From: Reyranellaceae bacterium
Lineage (GTDB): Bacteria; Pseudomonadota; Alphaproteobacteria; Reyranellales; Reyranellaceae
Direction of reading: 5' to 3'
Assembly: GCA_022844045.1 (NCBI GenBank)
Contig: JALHMM010000003.1
Coordinates: 62,001-126,000 of the forward strand
Length of the DNA stretch: 64,000 nucleotides
Shown here: in pieces, positions 1-8,542 of the stretch
Numbering within the stretch: position 1 is the stretch's first letter
Layout of the letters: every line of letters starts with the position of its first letter
Notes under the pieces: generated by a model
The model's input: only the letters and a program-made list of their open reading frames with translations
What the model was told of the DNA's origin: nothing
Databases searched by the model: none
Position numbers and translations under genes: made by a program

Positions 1-814
1 CCACCCAGCGCGACGCCATGCGGTTGCGCACGCTGACCCAGATCCCGCCGGCGACGGAGGCCACGCACAGCGGCACGGTGAACAGGATGGCGAGCGCCGG
101 CTGGTAGCCGAAGTTGAGCGCCAGCGCGACGGCGCCGATCTCGATCGAGGCGACGGTGGCGCCGCCCGCCATCGCGCACAGCAACCACAGCAGCATCGAG
201 CGGCCGAGAACCGAGCCTTCGGCGCGGCGAAGGCCGTCGCCCGGCATCGCATCGACATGCGGGATCAGCACGGCCGGCACGGCGCCGAGCGCGGCGAGCG
301 CGAGGATGGCGAAGACCGGCGAGACGGTGCCCAGACCGGACGCCGCGACGGGCGCCAGCACGAAGGTCGTCTCGTTGACCGTGGCGGCGATGCCCAGCGC
401 GCGCGGCAGGCGCTCGGCCGGCGCGAGCTGGCTGAGCAAGGCGCGCATGTAGCCGAAGGCCGCGCCGTTCACCGATCCGGCGATCGCCGCCGACACGACG
501 AGCCAGGCGAAGGGCGCTTCGGTGGTCGCGAGCAGGGCGATGCCCACCAGCGCCACCGTGCGCAGGACCACCAGCAGCTTCAACGCCGTCGCGACGCGCA
601 GCCCGCCGGTGAGCCGCACGATGGGGATGGCGCCGATCACCTGCGCCAGGGTCATGGCGAGCATCATGGCCGCGCCGCCGCGCGCGTCGCCGGTGAGGCT
701 GAGCGCGACCAGCGCGAAGGCGATGGGTCCCGCCGCCTGCGGTACGCCGAACGTGCCGGAGGCGATGAACCAGCGCAGCAACGGCCATCTACCGGCGGAC
801 GACAAGCTTGGCAC
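1..814 (-). CDS. MFS transporter, 3' end cut by window edge
   Basis: The minus strand is open from a GTG at 814 to the left edge of the window (about 271 codons). The translation is strongly hydrophobic with transmembrane-like runs, for example PLLRWFIASGTFGVPQAAG near the N terminus and AMMLAMTLAQVIGAIPIV shortly after. This is the pattern of a major facilitator superfamily permease. An in-frame TGA lies upstream of the GTG, so translation must start at or after 814; a TTG slightly further in is an alternative. The substrate cannot be told. Plus-strand open frames here are antisense by-products of high GC. The C-terminal part is outside the window. Confidence 0.7.
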   Translation of the reverse strand, partial: MPSLSSAGRWPLLRWFIASGTFGVPQAAGPIAFALVALSLTGDARGGAAMMLAMTLAQVIGAIPIVRLTGGLRVATALKLLVVLRTVALVGIALLATTEAPFAWLVVSAAIAGSVNGAAFGYMRALLSQLAPAERLPRALGIAATVNETTFVLAPVAASGLGTVSPVFAILALAALGAVPAVLIPHVDAMPGDGLRRAEGSVLGRSMLLWLLCAMAGGATVASIEIGAVALALNFGYQPALAILFTVPLCVASVAGGIWVSVRNRMASRWV

Positions 815-974
815 GGACGGTATGCTGGCGATGGCGGCGACGCGTCACAAGGGGCGCGTTGCGCGGGCCTGGCGCGATGACCGCGCCATGCGCCCGCGTC
901 GAAGGACGGCGTGCGTTAGAGCATCGAGCGGTTAATCAGACGCGCCTGTCATCCTCGGGGCCGTCCGCCGCCGC

Positions 975-1922
975 TCACTCGATCACCTCGTCGGCGCGCA
1001 CCAGCACCGACAGCGGGATCTCGAAGCCCAGCGCGCGGGCGGCCTTGAGGTTGACGATCAGCGTGTAGTCGGTCGGCTGCTGCACCGGCAGGTCGGCCGG
1101 CTTGGCGCCCTTGAGGATGCGGTCGATATACGCCGCGAGGTTGCGCTCGATCTCGCTTCGGCTGGCGGCGTAGGTGATCACGCCACCTTCCGCCGCGAAG
1201 GCTTCCCACGGCGACGCCGTGGCGATGCGGCGCTGGTTGGCCATCTCGATCGCGCGGTCGCGGCGCATGCTGGGCTGCACGATCAGCGCCCGCACGCCTT
1301 GCCGCTCGAAGGCGGCGAAGGCGGCCTGGTAATCGTCGGCCGCCGGCACGCGCTCGACATGCAAGGTCACGCCGGTCGCGCGCTGCGCCGTGTCGAGCAG
1401 CTCGAGGAAGGGCACGGTGAACGGATCGCCGGCGTTGGCCAGCACGCCGAAGCGCCCGGCGCCGGGGAACGCCTCGCGCAGCAGGGCGAGCAGCTTGGTG
1501 CCGAGCTCGGATGTGGTACCGGACACGCCGGTGATGTTGCCGCCGGGGCGCGACAGCGAGGAGACGAGGCCGGTGCGCACCGGATCGCCCGCCGACATGA
1601 CGATCGGGATGGTGCTGGTGGCGGCGCGCGCGGCGTGGACCGTCGGCGTCTGCGTCGCCACGATCACATCGACCTCCAGCCGCACCAGCTCGGCGGCCAG
1701 CGCCGGCAGTCGATCGGGCTGGCCCATGGCGGAGCGCACCTCGAAGGCGACGGTGCGGCCCTCGACATAGCCCAGCCGGCGCAGCTCGTTGCGCATGGCG
1801 CCCAGGATCGGCTCGGGATTGGCCTGGAACAGGAAGCCGATGCGCGGCAGCTTCGCGCCCTGCGCGCGCCCGGAGCCGGGCAGTGCGGCGAGCGATGCGA
1901 GGAGAAGAACGCGACGCTTCAT
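975..1922 (-). CDS. ABC transporter substrate-binding protein (TrpX/YtrX-like, ABC_sub_bind family)
   Basis: The 315-residue protein has an N-terminal signal peptide (MKRRVLLLASLAALPGSGRA, cleavage near AQG). It then has the two-lobed periplasmic-binding fold of the PF04392-type family: PRIGFLFQANPEP at the start, RNELRRLGYVEGRTVAFE, and VIVATQTPTVHAARAATSTIPIVM. It should deliver an unidentified small ligand to an ABC permease, but no permease or ATPase lies beside it, so it is an orphan binding protein here. It is divergent from the TctC-type gene at 2018 with a gap of about 95 bases that should hold both promoters. The ATG at 1922 begins exactly at the positively charged signal-peptide n-region. 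Confidence 0.85.
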   Translation of the reverse strand: MKRRVLLLASLAALPGSGRAQGAKLPRIGFLFQANPEPILGAMRNELRRLGYVEGRTVAFEVRSAMGQPDRLPALAAELVRLEVDVIVATQTPTVHAARAATSTIPIVMSAGDPVRTGLVSSLSRPGGNITGVSGTTSELGTKLLALLREAFPGAGRFGVLANAGDPFTVPFLELLDTAQRATGVTLHVERVPAADDYQAAFAAFERQGVRALIVQPSMRRDRAIEMANQRRIATASPWEAFAAEGGVITYAASRSEIERNLAAYIDRILKGAKPADLPVQQPTDYTLIVNLKAARALGFEIPLSVLVRADEVIE

Positions 1923-2017
1923 GGGTCGGCAACGCTGATCGGGGGAGCCCGCCGTGTCAATCGGCAGTGGTCGATCGGCCGTGCTATCGTCGGCGACGCT
2001 GAGCGGGAGACCGTGCC

Positions 2018-2998
2018 ATGACCCTGCGTCGTCGAGCGTTCCTGCCCGTGATGGGCGCTGTCGCTGGTCTCGGCGTGCCGGGTCTCGCGCGCGCCCAATC
2101 CACCGACTGGCCGCGCGGTCCGCTCCGGATCGTCGTGCCCTTCCCGCCCGGCGGCACGACCGATCCGGTGGCGCGCATCCTCGCCGCCAAGATCAGCGAG
2201 CACACCGGCTGGCAGACCTTGATCGACAACAAGCCCGGCGCCGCCGGCGCGATCGGGGCGGCGATCGCGGCCAAATCGCCGCCCGACGGCCAGACCTGGA
2301 TGGTGACCTTCGACAGCCACATCCTCAGCCCCGCCTTCACCAGGGACCTGCCCTACAAGGACGCCGAGCTGGCCAACGTCATGCTGGTGGGCCGCGCGCC
2401 GCTGGCCATCGCCTGCCACCCCGACCGGCCGTACAAGACCTTCGCCGATGTCGTGGCCGACGCGAAGGCGCGACCCGGCCGGGTCAGCAACGGCGTGCTG
2501 TCGGCCAGCCAGGCGCTCTTGATCTCGACGCATCTGCAGAAGGCCAACGGCTTCCAGCTCAACACGATCTATTACAAAGGCGGCGGGCCGACGGTGCAGG
2601 ACCTGCTGGCCGGCGTCACCGACATGGCGGTGACGACCTTGGGCGCGCTCAAGCCGCATTTCGACGCCGGCAAGCTGCGCCCGCTGGCGACCACCGGCGA
2701 CAAACGCGTGCCGGCGCTGCCCGACACGCCGACGCTCGCCGAGCAGGGCCTGCAGACCTATCCGACCTATTCATGGTGGGGCGTCTACGCGCCCGCGGGC
2801 ACGCCCAAGCCGATCATCGAACGCATGAGCGCGGAGCTGGTGAAGGCGGTACGCGCATCAGATGTCGCGGCCAAGTTCGTCCAGCAGATCTACATGGAGA
2901 TCCTCGCCAGCACGCCGGAGCAGTTCGCGGCGTTCCAGCAGAGCGAGCAGGAGCGCTGGTTCAGGGTGATCAAGGACAACGACATCAGAAGCGATTGA
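2018..2998 (+). CDS. Tripartite tricarboxylate transporter substrate-binding protein (Bug/TctC family)
   Basis: The 326-residue secreted protein begins MTLRRRAFLPVMGAVAGLGV and ends its signal at LARAQS; the RRRAF stretch would allow Tat export. The family hallmark PLRIVVPFPPGGTTDPVAR follows directly, then NKPGAAGAIGA and LAEQGL..YPTYSWWGVYAP. Bug proteins bind carboxylates or other small organic acids in the periplasm and are usually far more numerous than the TctAB permeases. No TctAB is nearby, so the ligand is unknown. A GGGAGA ribosome-binding sequence precedes the ATG. About 250 bases of unusually AT-rich non-coding DNA follow before the first merR gene. Confidence 0.9.
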   Translation: MTLRRRAFLPVMGAVAGLGVPGLARAQSTDWPRGPLRIVVPFPPGGTTDPVARILAAKISEHTGWQTLIDNKPGAAGAIGAAIAAKSPPDGQTWMVTFDSHILSPAFTRDLPYKDAELANVMLVGRAPLAIACHPDRPYKTFADVVADAKARPGRVSNGVLSASQALLISTHLQKANGFQLNTIYYKGGGPTVQDLLAGVTDMAVTTLGALKPHFDAGKLRPLATTGDKRVPALPDTPTLAEQGLQTYPTYSWWGVYAPAGTPKPIIERMSAELVKAVRASDVAAKFVQQIYMEILASTPEQFAAFQQSEQERWFRVIKDNDIRSD

Positions 2999-3251
2999 CG
3001 CCGGAAAAGGAGCCGATACGCCCCCGCTGTTGTACCGCGAGCGGCGCCAAGGAGCCGGAATCGATCAGCCTTGAGCCCCGGCATCGGCCGCGCAATTCGG
3101 ACCGCAGAAAAATGTAGGAACCTGACGAAGGCCGTGATACTTTGACGTCAGTTAACGATGTATTGACGATTTGATGGCCAAGCCACTCGGATCAAATAAT
3201 AAAAAAATCCTTTTGAGACAAATAGTTGAATCAGTAGCGTTGGGGATTGTT

Positions 3252-3746
3252 ATGGTAACGAGTTCGGTGGTTGTTTCTTCGGCTTTTGACAATTTTGACG
3301 ATCAAAGCCGACCCTACGGAAAGTCCAAGCTGGCATTTCGCACCATCGGTGAAGCCGCGGTTGAACTGGACGTCGCTCAGCATGTTCTGCGCTTCTGGGA
3401 GAGCAAGTTCAGCCAGATCCGCCCGCTCAAGCGCGGGGGTGGCCGGCGGTTCTATCGCCCCGAGGACGTCGACCAGCTGCGGCGCATCCGCTCGCTGCTC
3501 TACGATGACGGCTACTCGATCAAGGGTGTTCAGCGCCTTCTGAATAAAGGCCGTGGTCGTATCGCGGCGCCCGACCTCGACGTGCGCACCCCGTCGCCCG
3601 CAGATCCGCGGCCGCCAACTTCCGTCGCGTTGCCGCGCCCGGCCGCGAAGCTCGATAGTGGCCAGCGACGCGAGATGGAGAAGATCCTCGACGATCTGCG
3701 GAACGCGCACGCGCAACTGCGCCACGCCCTGCACGGATCGCACTGA
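3252..3746 (+). CDS. MerR family transcriptional regulator, copy 1
   Basis: The 164-residue DNA-binding protein carries a winged-helix MerR domain at about residues 25-95: [20 protein letters not shown], then WESKF, a basic [20 protein letters not shown] and [11 protein letters not shown]. This is the alphaproteobacterial MerR-like family often found downstream of ihfA; no ihfA is present here. A longer frame opens at 3171, but the ATG at 3252 is preferred because the protein then aligns residue for residue with copy 2 (both have 30 residues before FRTIG end at KSKLAFR). The C terminus is a charged amphipathic helix with no recognisable ligand domain. Copy 2 begins about 1 kb downstream. Confidence 0.82.
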   Translation: MVTSSVVVSSAFDNFDDQSRPYGKSKLAFRTIGEAAVELDVAQHVLRFWESKFSQIRPLKRGGGRRFYRPEDVDQLRRIRSLLYDDGYSIKGVQRLLNKGRGRIAAPDLDVRTPSPADPRPPTSVALPRPAAKLDSGQRREMEKILDDLRNAHAQLRHALHGSH

Positions 3747-3830
3747 GACAGAAGGCTGCGCTGGTCTTCAACGACGCCGCCGCGTCGCGCGTCTTGGTAA
3801 CGCGGCAGCCATCGCGCGCCCTGCCCACGG

Positions 3831-4586
3831 TCAGGGTACGACGCCAGCCGGCGCGATATCCGGCCCGATCTGCAAGGTCAAGAAACCGGCCGGACCGCCG
3901 GCCTGGTCGCGCCCGGCGCCGATGCGCAGATTGAGCGGAGCACCCGAGCTGGTGCGCCCCTGCACGCTCAACGCGCCACCCGAGAACAGATACTGCGGCC
4001 GCTCTCTCAGGACCGCGTCCTTGTCGGCGAAGACCTGCAGGCTGACATCGAGATCGGAGGCGAAGCTGTACCGCCGCCCGAACCCCAGCGCCAGGCCGAG
4101 CCAGCGCGAATCGAGCGCCGAGCCGGCGACAGTGGCGTCGACGCCGTCATAGCGCAGGCGTCCGGCCGGTTCGACCACACCAATCGAGAACGGCTCGCCG
4201 GTGACGACGTTGGTCGCGCCCCGTACGGTGATCGGTCGCCATAGCGCGCCCGGCGCGGCATCGCCGATCAGCCCCGCGAGCTTGTCCCACAGCGGGCTGC
4301 CGGCCGCGAGCAGGCTGTTGCGCGCCGACTGTACCGGCGTCAGGCCCGGCGTGAGACGCAGCGCGCTCGACATGTCGCCCATCGCCGGCTCCAGCACGCC
4401 GTCGAGTCCAGGGAAGAGGTTGGTACCCAACCGCCGCAAATCACCGCCGGGCAGATAGCAGCACCAGCCCATCGGCGGCCGCAGAAACGCCGGGTCGAGG
4501 GTCAGGCGAAAGTCGCCGAGCAGCTGCGGGCGCTGCGGCCGGTAGCCGCCCCGCAGGAACGACGTGGAAAGCTGAAAATCGGACAT
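3831..4586 (-). CDS. Hypothetical protein, unrecognised
   Basis: The 251-residue frame (MSDFQLSTSFLRGGYRP...) has no motif I recognise, no signal peptide and no clear transmembrane helix. Its last third alternates hydrophobic and polar residues (WLGLALGFGRRYSFASD, DVSLQVFADKD, LNLRIGAGRD, FLTLQIGPD). That suggests beta strands, possibly a barrel or beta-sandwich. It is transcribed opposite to the two merR genes that flank it, so it may be the partner or target of one of them; that is only inference from position. Coding is supported by length and by lack of a better frame. Confidence 0.55.
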   Translation of the reverse strand: MSDFQLSTSFLRGGYRPQRPQLLGDFRLTLDPAFLRPPMGWCCYLPGGDLRRLGTNLFPGLDGVLEPAMGDMSSALRLTPGLTPVQSARNSLLAAGSPLWDKLAGLIGDAAPGALWRPITVRGATNVVTGEPFSIGVVEPAGRLRYDGVDATVAGSALDSRWLGLALGFGRRYSFASDLDVSLQVFADKDAVLRERPQYLFSGGALSVQGRTSSGAPLNLRIGAGRDQAGGPAGFLTLQIGPDIAPAGVVP

Positions 4587-4728
4587 GTCGGTCCCCCGAG
4601 CTGCGTCCGCCTCATAGCGTGGGCGCGGATCAAGGCTGAAGTGAGACGATGCTCACTGAATTTCGGCAGGGCCGGTGGGCGACCGCCGGCAATAATCGTG
4701 GAGCGGTCCGGAACTTCAGGGCGTGCGC

Positions 4729-4749
4729 GACGGTTATCCACTAACCGTC
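4729..4749. promoter_or_regulatory. Dyad symmetry upstream of merR copy 2
   Basis: GACGGTTA, five bases, then TAACCGTC form a perfect 8-base-pair dyad ending 30 bases before the ATG at 4780. MerR proteins bind dyads inside promoters, so this is a candidate autoregulatory operator. A related GTTAAC-centred palindrome lies in the AT-rich leader of copy 1 near 3150. Function is inferred. Confidence 0.4.
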
Positions 4750-4779
4750 CGCAGACACAGCAGATTCGCGAGGTCGAGT

Positions 4780-5328
4780 ATGGCAGAGAGTGCAGTGAGA
4801 GTTTCCAAGGCGTTTGACGATTCCAAGACCCGCGCCCGCTCCTACGAAAAGTCCAAGCTGGCATTTCGCACAATCGGTGAAGCTGCGGTTGAGCTCGACG
4901 TTGCCCCGCATGTTCTGCGCTTCTGGGAGGGCAAGTTCAGCAAACTCCGCCCGCCCAAGCGTGGCGGCGGTCGGCGCTACTATCGCCCGGAGGATATGGA
5001 TCAGCTGCGTCGCATTCGCGCGCTGCTCTACGACGAAGGCTACACCATCAAGGGCGTTCAGCGGTTACTGAAGGAAGGCCGCGGTCGTGCCGCGGTGCCA
5101 GATGTCGACGACCGGCAGCCGACACTGGACCTCGGCGTGACGCGCCCGACCGTGAAGCTCAGCGCCGGGCAGCGAAAGGAGATGGAAAACGTCTTCGCCG
5201 ATCTGCAGAACGCGCTCAATCAGCTGCGCCACATCCTATACGCACGCGCTCGGGCAGAGGGGGAAACGAAGAGCGTCTCGGCCACACGGGTCGTTGACCC
5301 ATCAGGCCACGGGCTCAGCGTCCCTTGA
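4780..5328 (+). CDS. MerR family transcriptional regulator, copy 2
   Basis: The 182-residue paralogue of the protein at 3252 keeps the same order: [49 protein letters not shown] and [20 protein letters not shown] similarity to copy 1 is also high through the HTH. The start is the ATG at 4780; an upstream in-frame ATG at 4723 is less likely because it breaks the alignment with copy 1. The last codons run into the 542-base duplication of the enoyl-CoA hydratase gene, and the two genes overlap convergently (stop here at 5328, stop of the other frame at 5315). Confidence 0.82.
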   Translation: MAESAVRVSKAFDDSKTRARSYEKSKLAFRTIGEAAVELDVAPHVLRFWEGKFSKLRPPKRGGGRRYYRPEDMDQLRRIRALLYDEGYTIKGVQRLLKEGRGRAAVPDVDDRQPTLDLGVTRPTVKLSAGQRKEMENVFADLQNALNQLRHILYARARAEGETKSVSATRVVDPSGHGLSVP

Positions 5329-5854
5329 ACACCGCCGGCCGCTTCTCGACGAAGGCCTTCGACGCCTCCTTGTGATCCTCGGTCTCGCTGGTGCGCGAAT
5401 GGCCGTTGGCCTCGGTGTCGAAGGCGTCCTCGAGCGTGCCGTCCTCGGCGACGTTGAAGTTGCGCTTCATGTAGGCGATCGCCACGCGCGGGCCGTGCGC
5501 CAGGCGTTTCGCGAGAGCCATGGTCTCGGCGACGAGCTTGTCGTCGTCGAACACCGCGTTGGCCAGGCCCAGGCTCTCCATGCGCGTGGAATCGACCATG
5601 TCGGAGAAGTAGTAGAGCTCGCGCGCGCGGGCGGTGCCGACGATGCGGCTGAGGAAGTACGTGCCGCCGAAATCGCCGGAGTAGCCGACCTTGGCGAAGG
5701 CCGTGGTCATGCGCGCGCTCCTCGCGGCGTAACGCAGGTCGCAGGCCAGCGCCATCGACAGGCCGGCGCCGGCGGCCACACCGTTGAGCATGGCGATGGT
5801 CGGCTTGTTGATCTCGTGCAGCAGGCGCGAGACCTCCATGCGCCGGCGCAGCGC
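5313..5854 (-). pseudogene. Truncated copy of enoyl-CoA hydratase (3' two-thirds), left arm of a 542-bp direct repeat
   Basis: This block matches 9577-10118 over 542 bases with four mismatches by eye, all synonymous and all within the first 130 bases. It encodes the last 174 residues or so of the hydratase at 9579 (from the MEVSRLLHEINKPTIA region to FVEKRPAVFKGR) and lacks the N-terminal part, including most of the oxyanion-hole region. The match stops abruptly at 5854, where island sequence begins. An internal ATG could give a 174-residue product, but it would be missing essential structure. It is the duplicated target of the island insertion. Confidence 0.9.
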
Positions 5855-5991
5855 TGTTCGGCGAACCGTCCGCTTCGTGAGATCCTCTGTCCTCGCCGCG
5901 ATACTGGACTCATGGCTCTTATGTATAGAGCGGGTCAGCGATCCGCTATTGCAACCTTCGCCGTGGGTGCAGCGATTCCAGCATTAAAGGC

Positions 5992-6591
5992 CTAACTCTT
6001 GCAAAGAACTTCCTTGAGGCCCTGGCGTTCAATCTCGGCAGCTAGAAAGGGAGCTTCTAGTCGAACAAATTCAAATGACATACCTTTGCACCAGACGTCG
6101 ATGCAAGCCTGCCTTGTCTCAACGAGCTCCTCGTCGTTGAGTTTCAGGACCGTGATTGTTTCCTTTGCGTGCTTCTTAAGATCATCCGAAAGATCTTCAC
6201 TTGGAGCTATCAAAAGAGACGGAAACCTAATAGTGAAAGCGTTACTTGGAATGTTAAAGGGATCCAGTACTTTTTTCACTCCCTTGCGCGCGTTTACCTT
6301 CTGACAAGCAAGTCGGAAATTCGTCCACTCATATGCAAGGCTGGAATCTTCGTCCACTGACACAAAATGATCCACGGTTGCAGCACCGGTAACTGGCGCG
6401 ATGCGGAAAGCGGTATAAGCACAAATCCGATTGTAAGCCTTGAGGAGATCAGGAATACACTTGCGCCAGTATTCCTTTTTCTTGAAGTCCTTGGATTTTG
6501 GATGCTGTTTTGTTGAGAGAAATTTTTTGCCCGGCTGCCGTACATCGACATCGAAGGCGACGGGTTCAGCCGCGCACTTTACCGGCATCAT
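5992..6591 (-). CDS. HNH endonuclease, PtuB-like (Septu/retron-type)
   Basis: The 199-residue protein has its HNH core at about residues 53-104: AYNRICAYTAFRI, then VDHFVSVD with the catalytic-type D74-H75, AYEWTNFRLAC with N91, and KVNARKG with N100. This DHF ... YEW-N-RLAC ... N-KG layout is the one seen in PtuB/TIGR02646-like nucleases that work with an AAA ATPase. The usual zinc-binding Cys pairs are not evident. A longer open frame extends to 6870 but lies inside the ATPase gene; the ATG at 6591 sits 7 bases after the ATPase stop. It is the last gene of the island operon and probably the DNA- or RNA-cutting subunit. Confidence 0.72.
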   Translation of the reverse strand: MMPVKCAAEPVAFDVDVRQPGKKFLSTKQHPKSKDFKKKEYWRKCIPDLLKAYNRICAYTAFRIAPVTGAATVDHFVSVDEDSSLAYEWTNFRLACQKVNARKGVKKVLDPFNIPSNAFTIRFPSLLIAPSEDLSDDLKKHAKETITVLKLNDEELVETRQACIDVWCKGMSFEFVRLEAPFLAAEIERQGLKEVLCKS

Positions 6592-6598
6592 AGTAAAC

Positions 6599-8533
6599 CT
6601 ATAGCTTATCGTCTGGCACGAACTCGCGCGCAAACGCGCGCCACCGTGGCCAGAAGGAATGCTGGTCGGGCAATGTAGCCAACAGCTGCCGATGAACTCG
6701 CTCCACGTCGCTTGCCGTTGGCTTCGATTGCAACTGAACTTGTTCCGCTTCCTCAATGGCTTCTTGCGCGGCGGGCGACCAAGGGCTCTGCGAATCAAAA
6801 ACCGGCGACTTAAGCCAATCGTTGACCGTGCCAAACTTTGCAAAATCAAACTGTTCCAATACAACCCCACCGCTGCTGTCGAGGCTCAAATGGTGGAGTG
6901 CATCTGTATCTAGGTTGAACACTTGCTCGAGAGAAGTCATTACCATTGGCGAGTGCGTCGCCACATGCAACTGCTTCTGGCCTCGGCCAACTAGACTCTC
7001 AATAACTGAGAGGAGTGATGGCAGAATGGTGCGCTGCCATTTTGGATGTAGATGCGCCTCAATCTCGTCGATGATAACAAGCATATTCGTTTGAGCCCTC
7101 TTGCCTGCCAACTTTAGGGCATCCAAATGTTCGTACCATGCCCAAGTGAGCAGGTAGGCAAGAGTTAAAACTCGTTGAACAGCTGCCGAGGCAAGAACTA
7201 CTGGCACCTTACCATAAGGCATCATAAGAGATGGCAAATCTCTAGCATCTCCAGTAATGCGCTCTGGCTCAGCAATAGAAACGCCTTCGTCTTCTCCAGG
7301 AAATAGTTCGTCGATGATTCGTGAAAAGCTCTCGAAACGCGGACCATAGTTTGCTGGGGCTCGTTGCCACTGTACCCAGTCTTGAAGAAGTCCATTGCAA
7401 ACAACCACTTTGTGTCCGGCTGGGAAGATGCCTTCTAGCCCATCCCAAAGCTCTCTACGGGACATCACTTCGTGATGGCGAATGCGGTCAGGAAGGCCGT
7501 AGGCTTGAGGTCGCACGAGAGGAAAGTGCCGCTCGCTATCCCAGACTGCAAAGCTGCCGTCACTGCGAGAATATATGCCTACGCCAGAGAAGTAGTGGTC
7601 GTCTCTCCGCTTCCAGGTGTTTTGCTGCGCTTCATATCGGGCAACGAAGTCATAACTCCGTGTTTCTCTTTCGGCATCTCGAAGCTGAAAGGTTAGTGAC
7701 GCATCCTGCTTCCCGTCGTGGGGATTCGGGGCTGCCGCATAGGGGCCGCTCCACTCACCAGTTAGCGACCACCAAACACTATCAAGCAGGAAGGTTTTTC
7801 CCAGGCTGTTATCGCCGGTTATGACATTGAGCCTTGGAGCCGATTGATAGGAAAGCTTTCCGCCCGGCCCTGTGCCATCCATTGCGACAGAGATCAAACC
7901 GGATACCGAACGAGTAGACTTGGCTCTTGGATCGCCAATAACGTCGAGCAAATCCTCGAGCTGATACGGTTCTTCATCGAACTTGCAGCCGAACAGATCG
8001 TCATCAACTGAAAAAAGAGTCTCTTGCTCCTCGGACGTTAAGTTGAATTCCGAAACGAACCGTCGAACTAGATGTCGCCCTTCGACGTCTGGCGGCCAAA
8101 TGACGTCTCTGTACATCCAGCTCGCAATATCCAGCATTGGAACTGGATCGAGCCGGTGTCTGAACCTGAGCAGCTCAAGCGCCCGAATGTAATCCTTCTT
8201 CCAGCCCCATTTACTGGCCTTCCTCTCATGCAGGAACGCCTCTGCGAAGGTGTCCGCGACTATACGTTGTAGAGACGTGCTCTCGTAGCGAGGGGAAACC
8301 CACCGCTGAGCGCGAGATGAGGTGCGGAACGGGCTGTAGTATCGATCATAAGTGGGGATGACTCGGTAGTAGGGTTCGAGTATGAGGTCCTTAAAATTGG
8401 AATAGTGAAAAGGCGTCACCTCCCCAACTGGTAAGTCGAATTTCTTAAAGCCCAGGAAGGCAAATCCGAAAAATGGATGCACGCTCTCTAGATTATCTAG
8501 GGATTTGGTTATCTGTTTAATCGCAAGGTGCAT
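6599..8533 (-). CDS. AAA/ABC-type ATPase with long N-terminal extension (PtuA-like)
   Basis: The 644-residue protein has a Walker A at about 240-247 (GDNSLGKT), a Walker B at about 484-490 (MLVIIDE, followed by IEAHLHPKWQ) and a switch histidine in VATHSPMVM at about 527. These are the marks of the OLD/RecF-like AAA_15/21 ATPases used in defence. In PtuA-type proteins the Walker A is normally near the N terminus; here about 235 residues precede it, rich in aromatic and basic residues (ILEPYYRVIPTYDRYYSPFR). I do not recognise this region. It may sense a trigger or bind the methyltransferase. The gene lies 9 bases after the methyltransferase stop and 7 before the HNH start. Confidence 0.8.
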   Translation of the reverse strand: MHLAIKQITKSLDNLESVHPFFGFAFLGFKKFDLPVGEVTPFHYSNFKDLILEPYYRVIPTYDRYYSPFRTSSRAQRWVSPRYESTSLQRIVADTFAEAFLHERKASKWGWKKDYIRALELLRFRHRLDPVPMLDIASWMYRDVIWPPDVEGRHLVRRFVSEFNLTSEEQETLFSVDDDLFGCKFDEEPYQLEDLLDVIGDPRAKSTRSVSGLISVAMDGTGPGGKLSYQSAPRLNVITGDNSLGKTFLLDSVWWSLTGEWSGPYAAAPNPHDGKQDASLTFQLRDAERETRSYDFVARYEAQQNTWKRRDDHYFSGVGIYSRSDGSFAVWDSERHFPLVRPQAYGLPDRIRHHEVMSRRELWDGLEGIFPAGHKVVVCNGLLQDWVQWQRAPANYGPRFESFSRIIDELFPGEDEGVSIAEPERITGDARDLPSLMMPYGKVPVVLASAAVQRVLTLAYLLTWAWYEHLDALKLAGKRAQTNMLVIIDEIEAHLHPKWQRTILPSLLSVIESLVGRGQKQLHVATHSPMVMTSLEQVFNLDTDALHHLSLDSSGGVVLEQFDFAKFGTVNDWLKSPVFDSQSPWSPAAQEAIEEAEQVQLQSKPTASDVERVHRQLLATLPDQHSFWPRWRAFAREFVPDDKL

Positions 8534-8542
8534 TGGCGCAAC

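Noticed and set aside
114..935. Overlapping plus-strand open frames at the left edge
   Set aside because: The minus-strand reading gives a clear MFS transporter; the plus-strand products are compositionally biased shadows.
3171..3251. Longer start for MerR copy 1
   Set aside because: The 27 extra residues break the exact alignment with copy 2, and the region is AT-rich leader.
5329..5400. tRNA gene after MerR copy 2 (as might follow this regulator in relatives)
   Set aside because: No cloverleaf or T-loop sequence is visible; the hydratase fragment begins at once.
6592..6870. N-terminal extension of the HNH gene
   Set aside because: It lies wholly inside the ATPase gene in another frame; the ATG at 6591 next to the ATPase stop is the sensible start.
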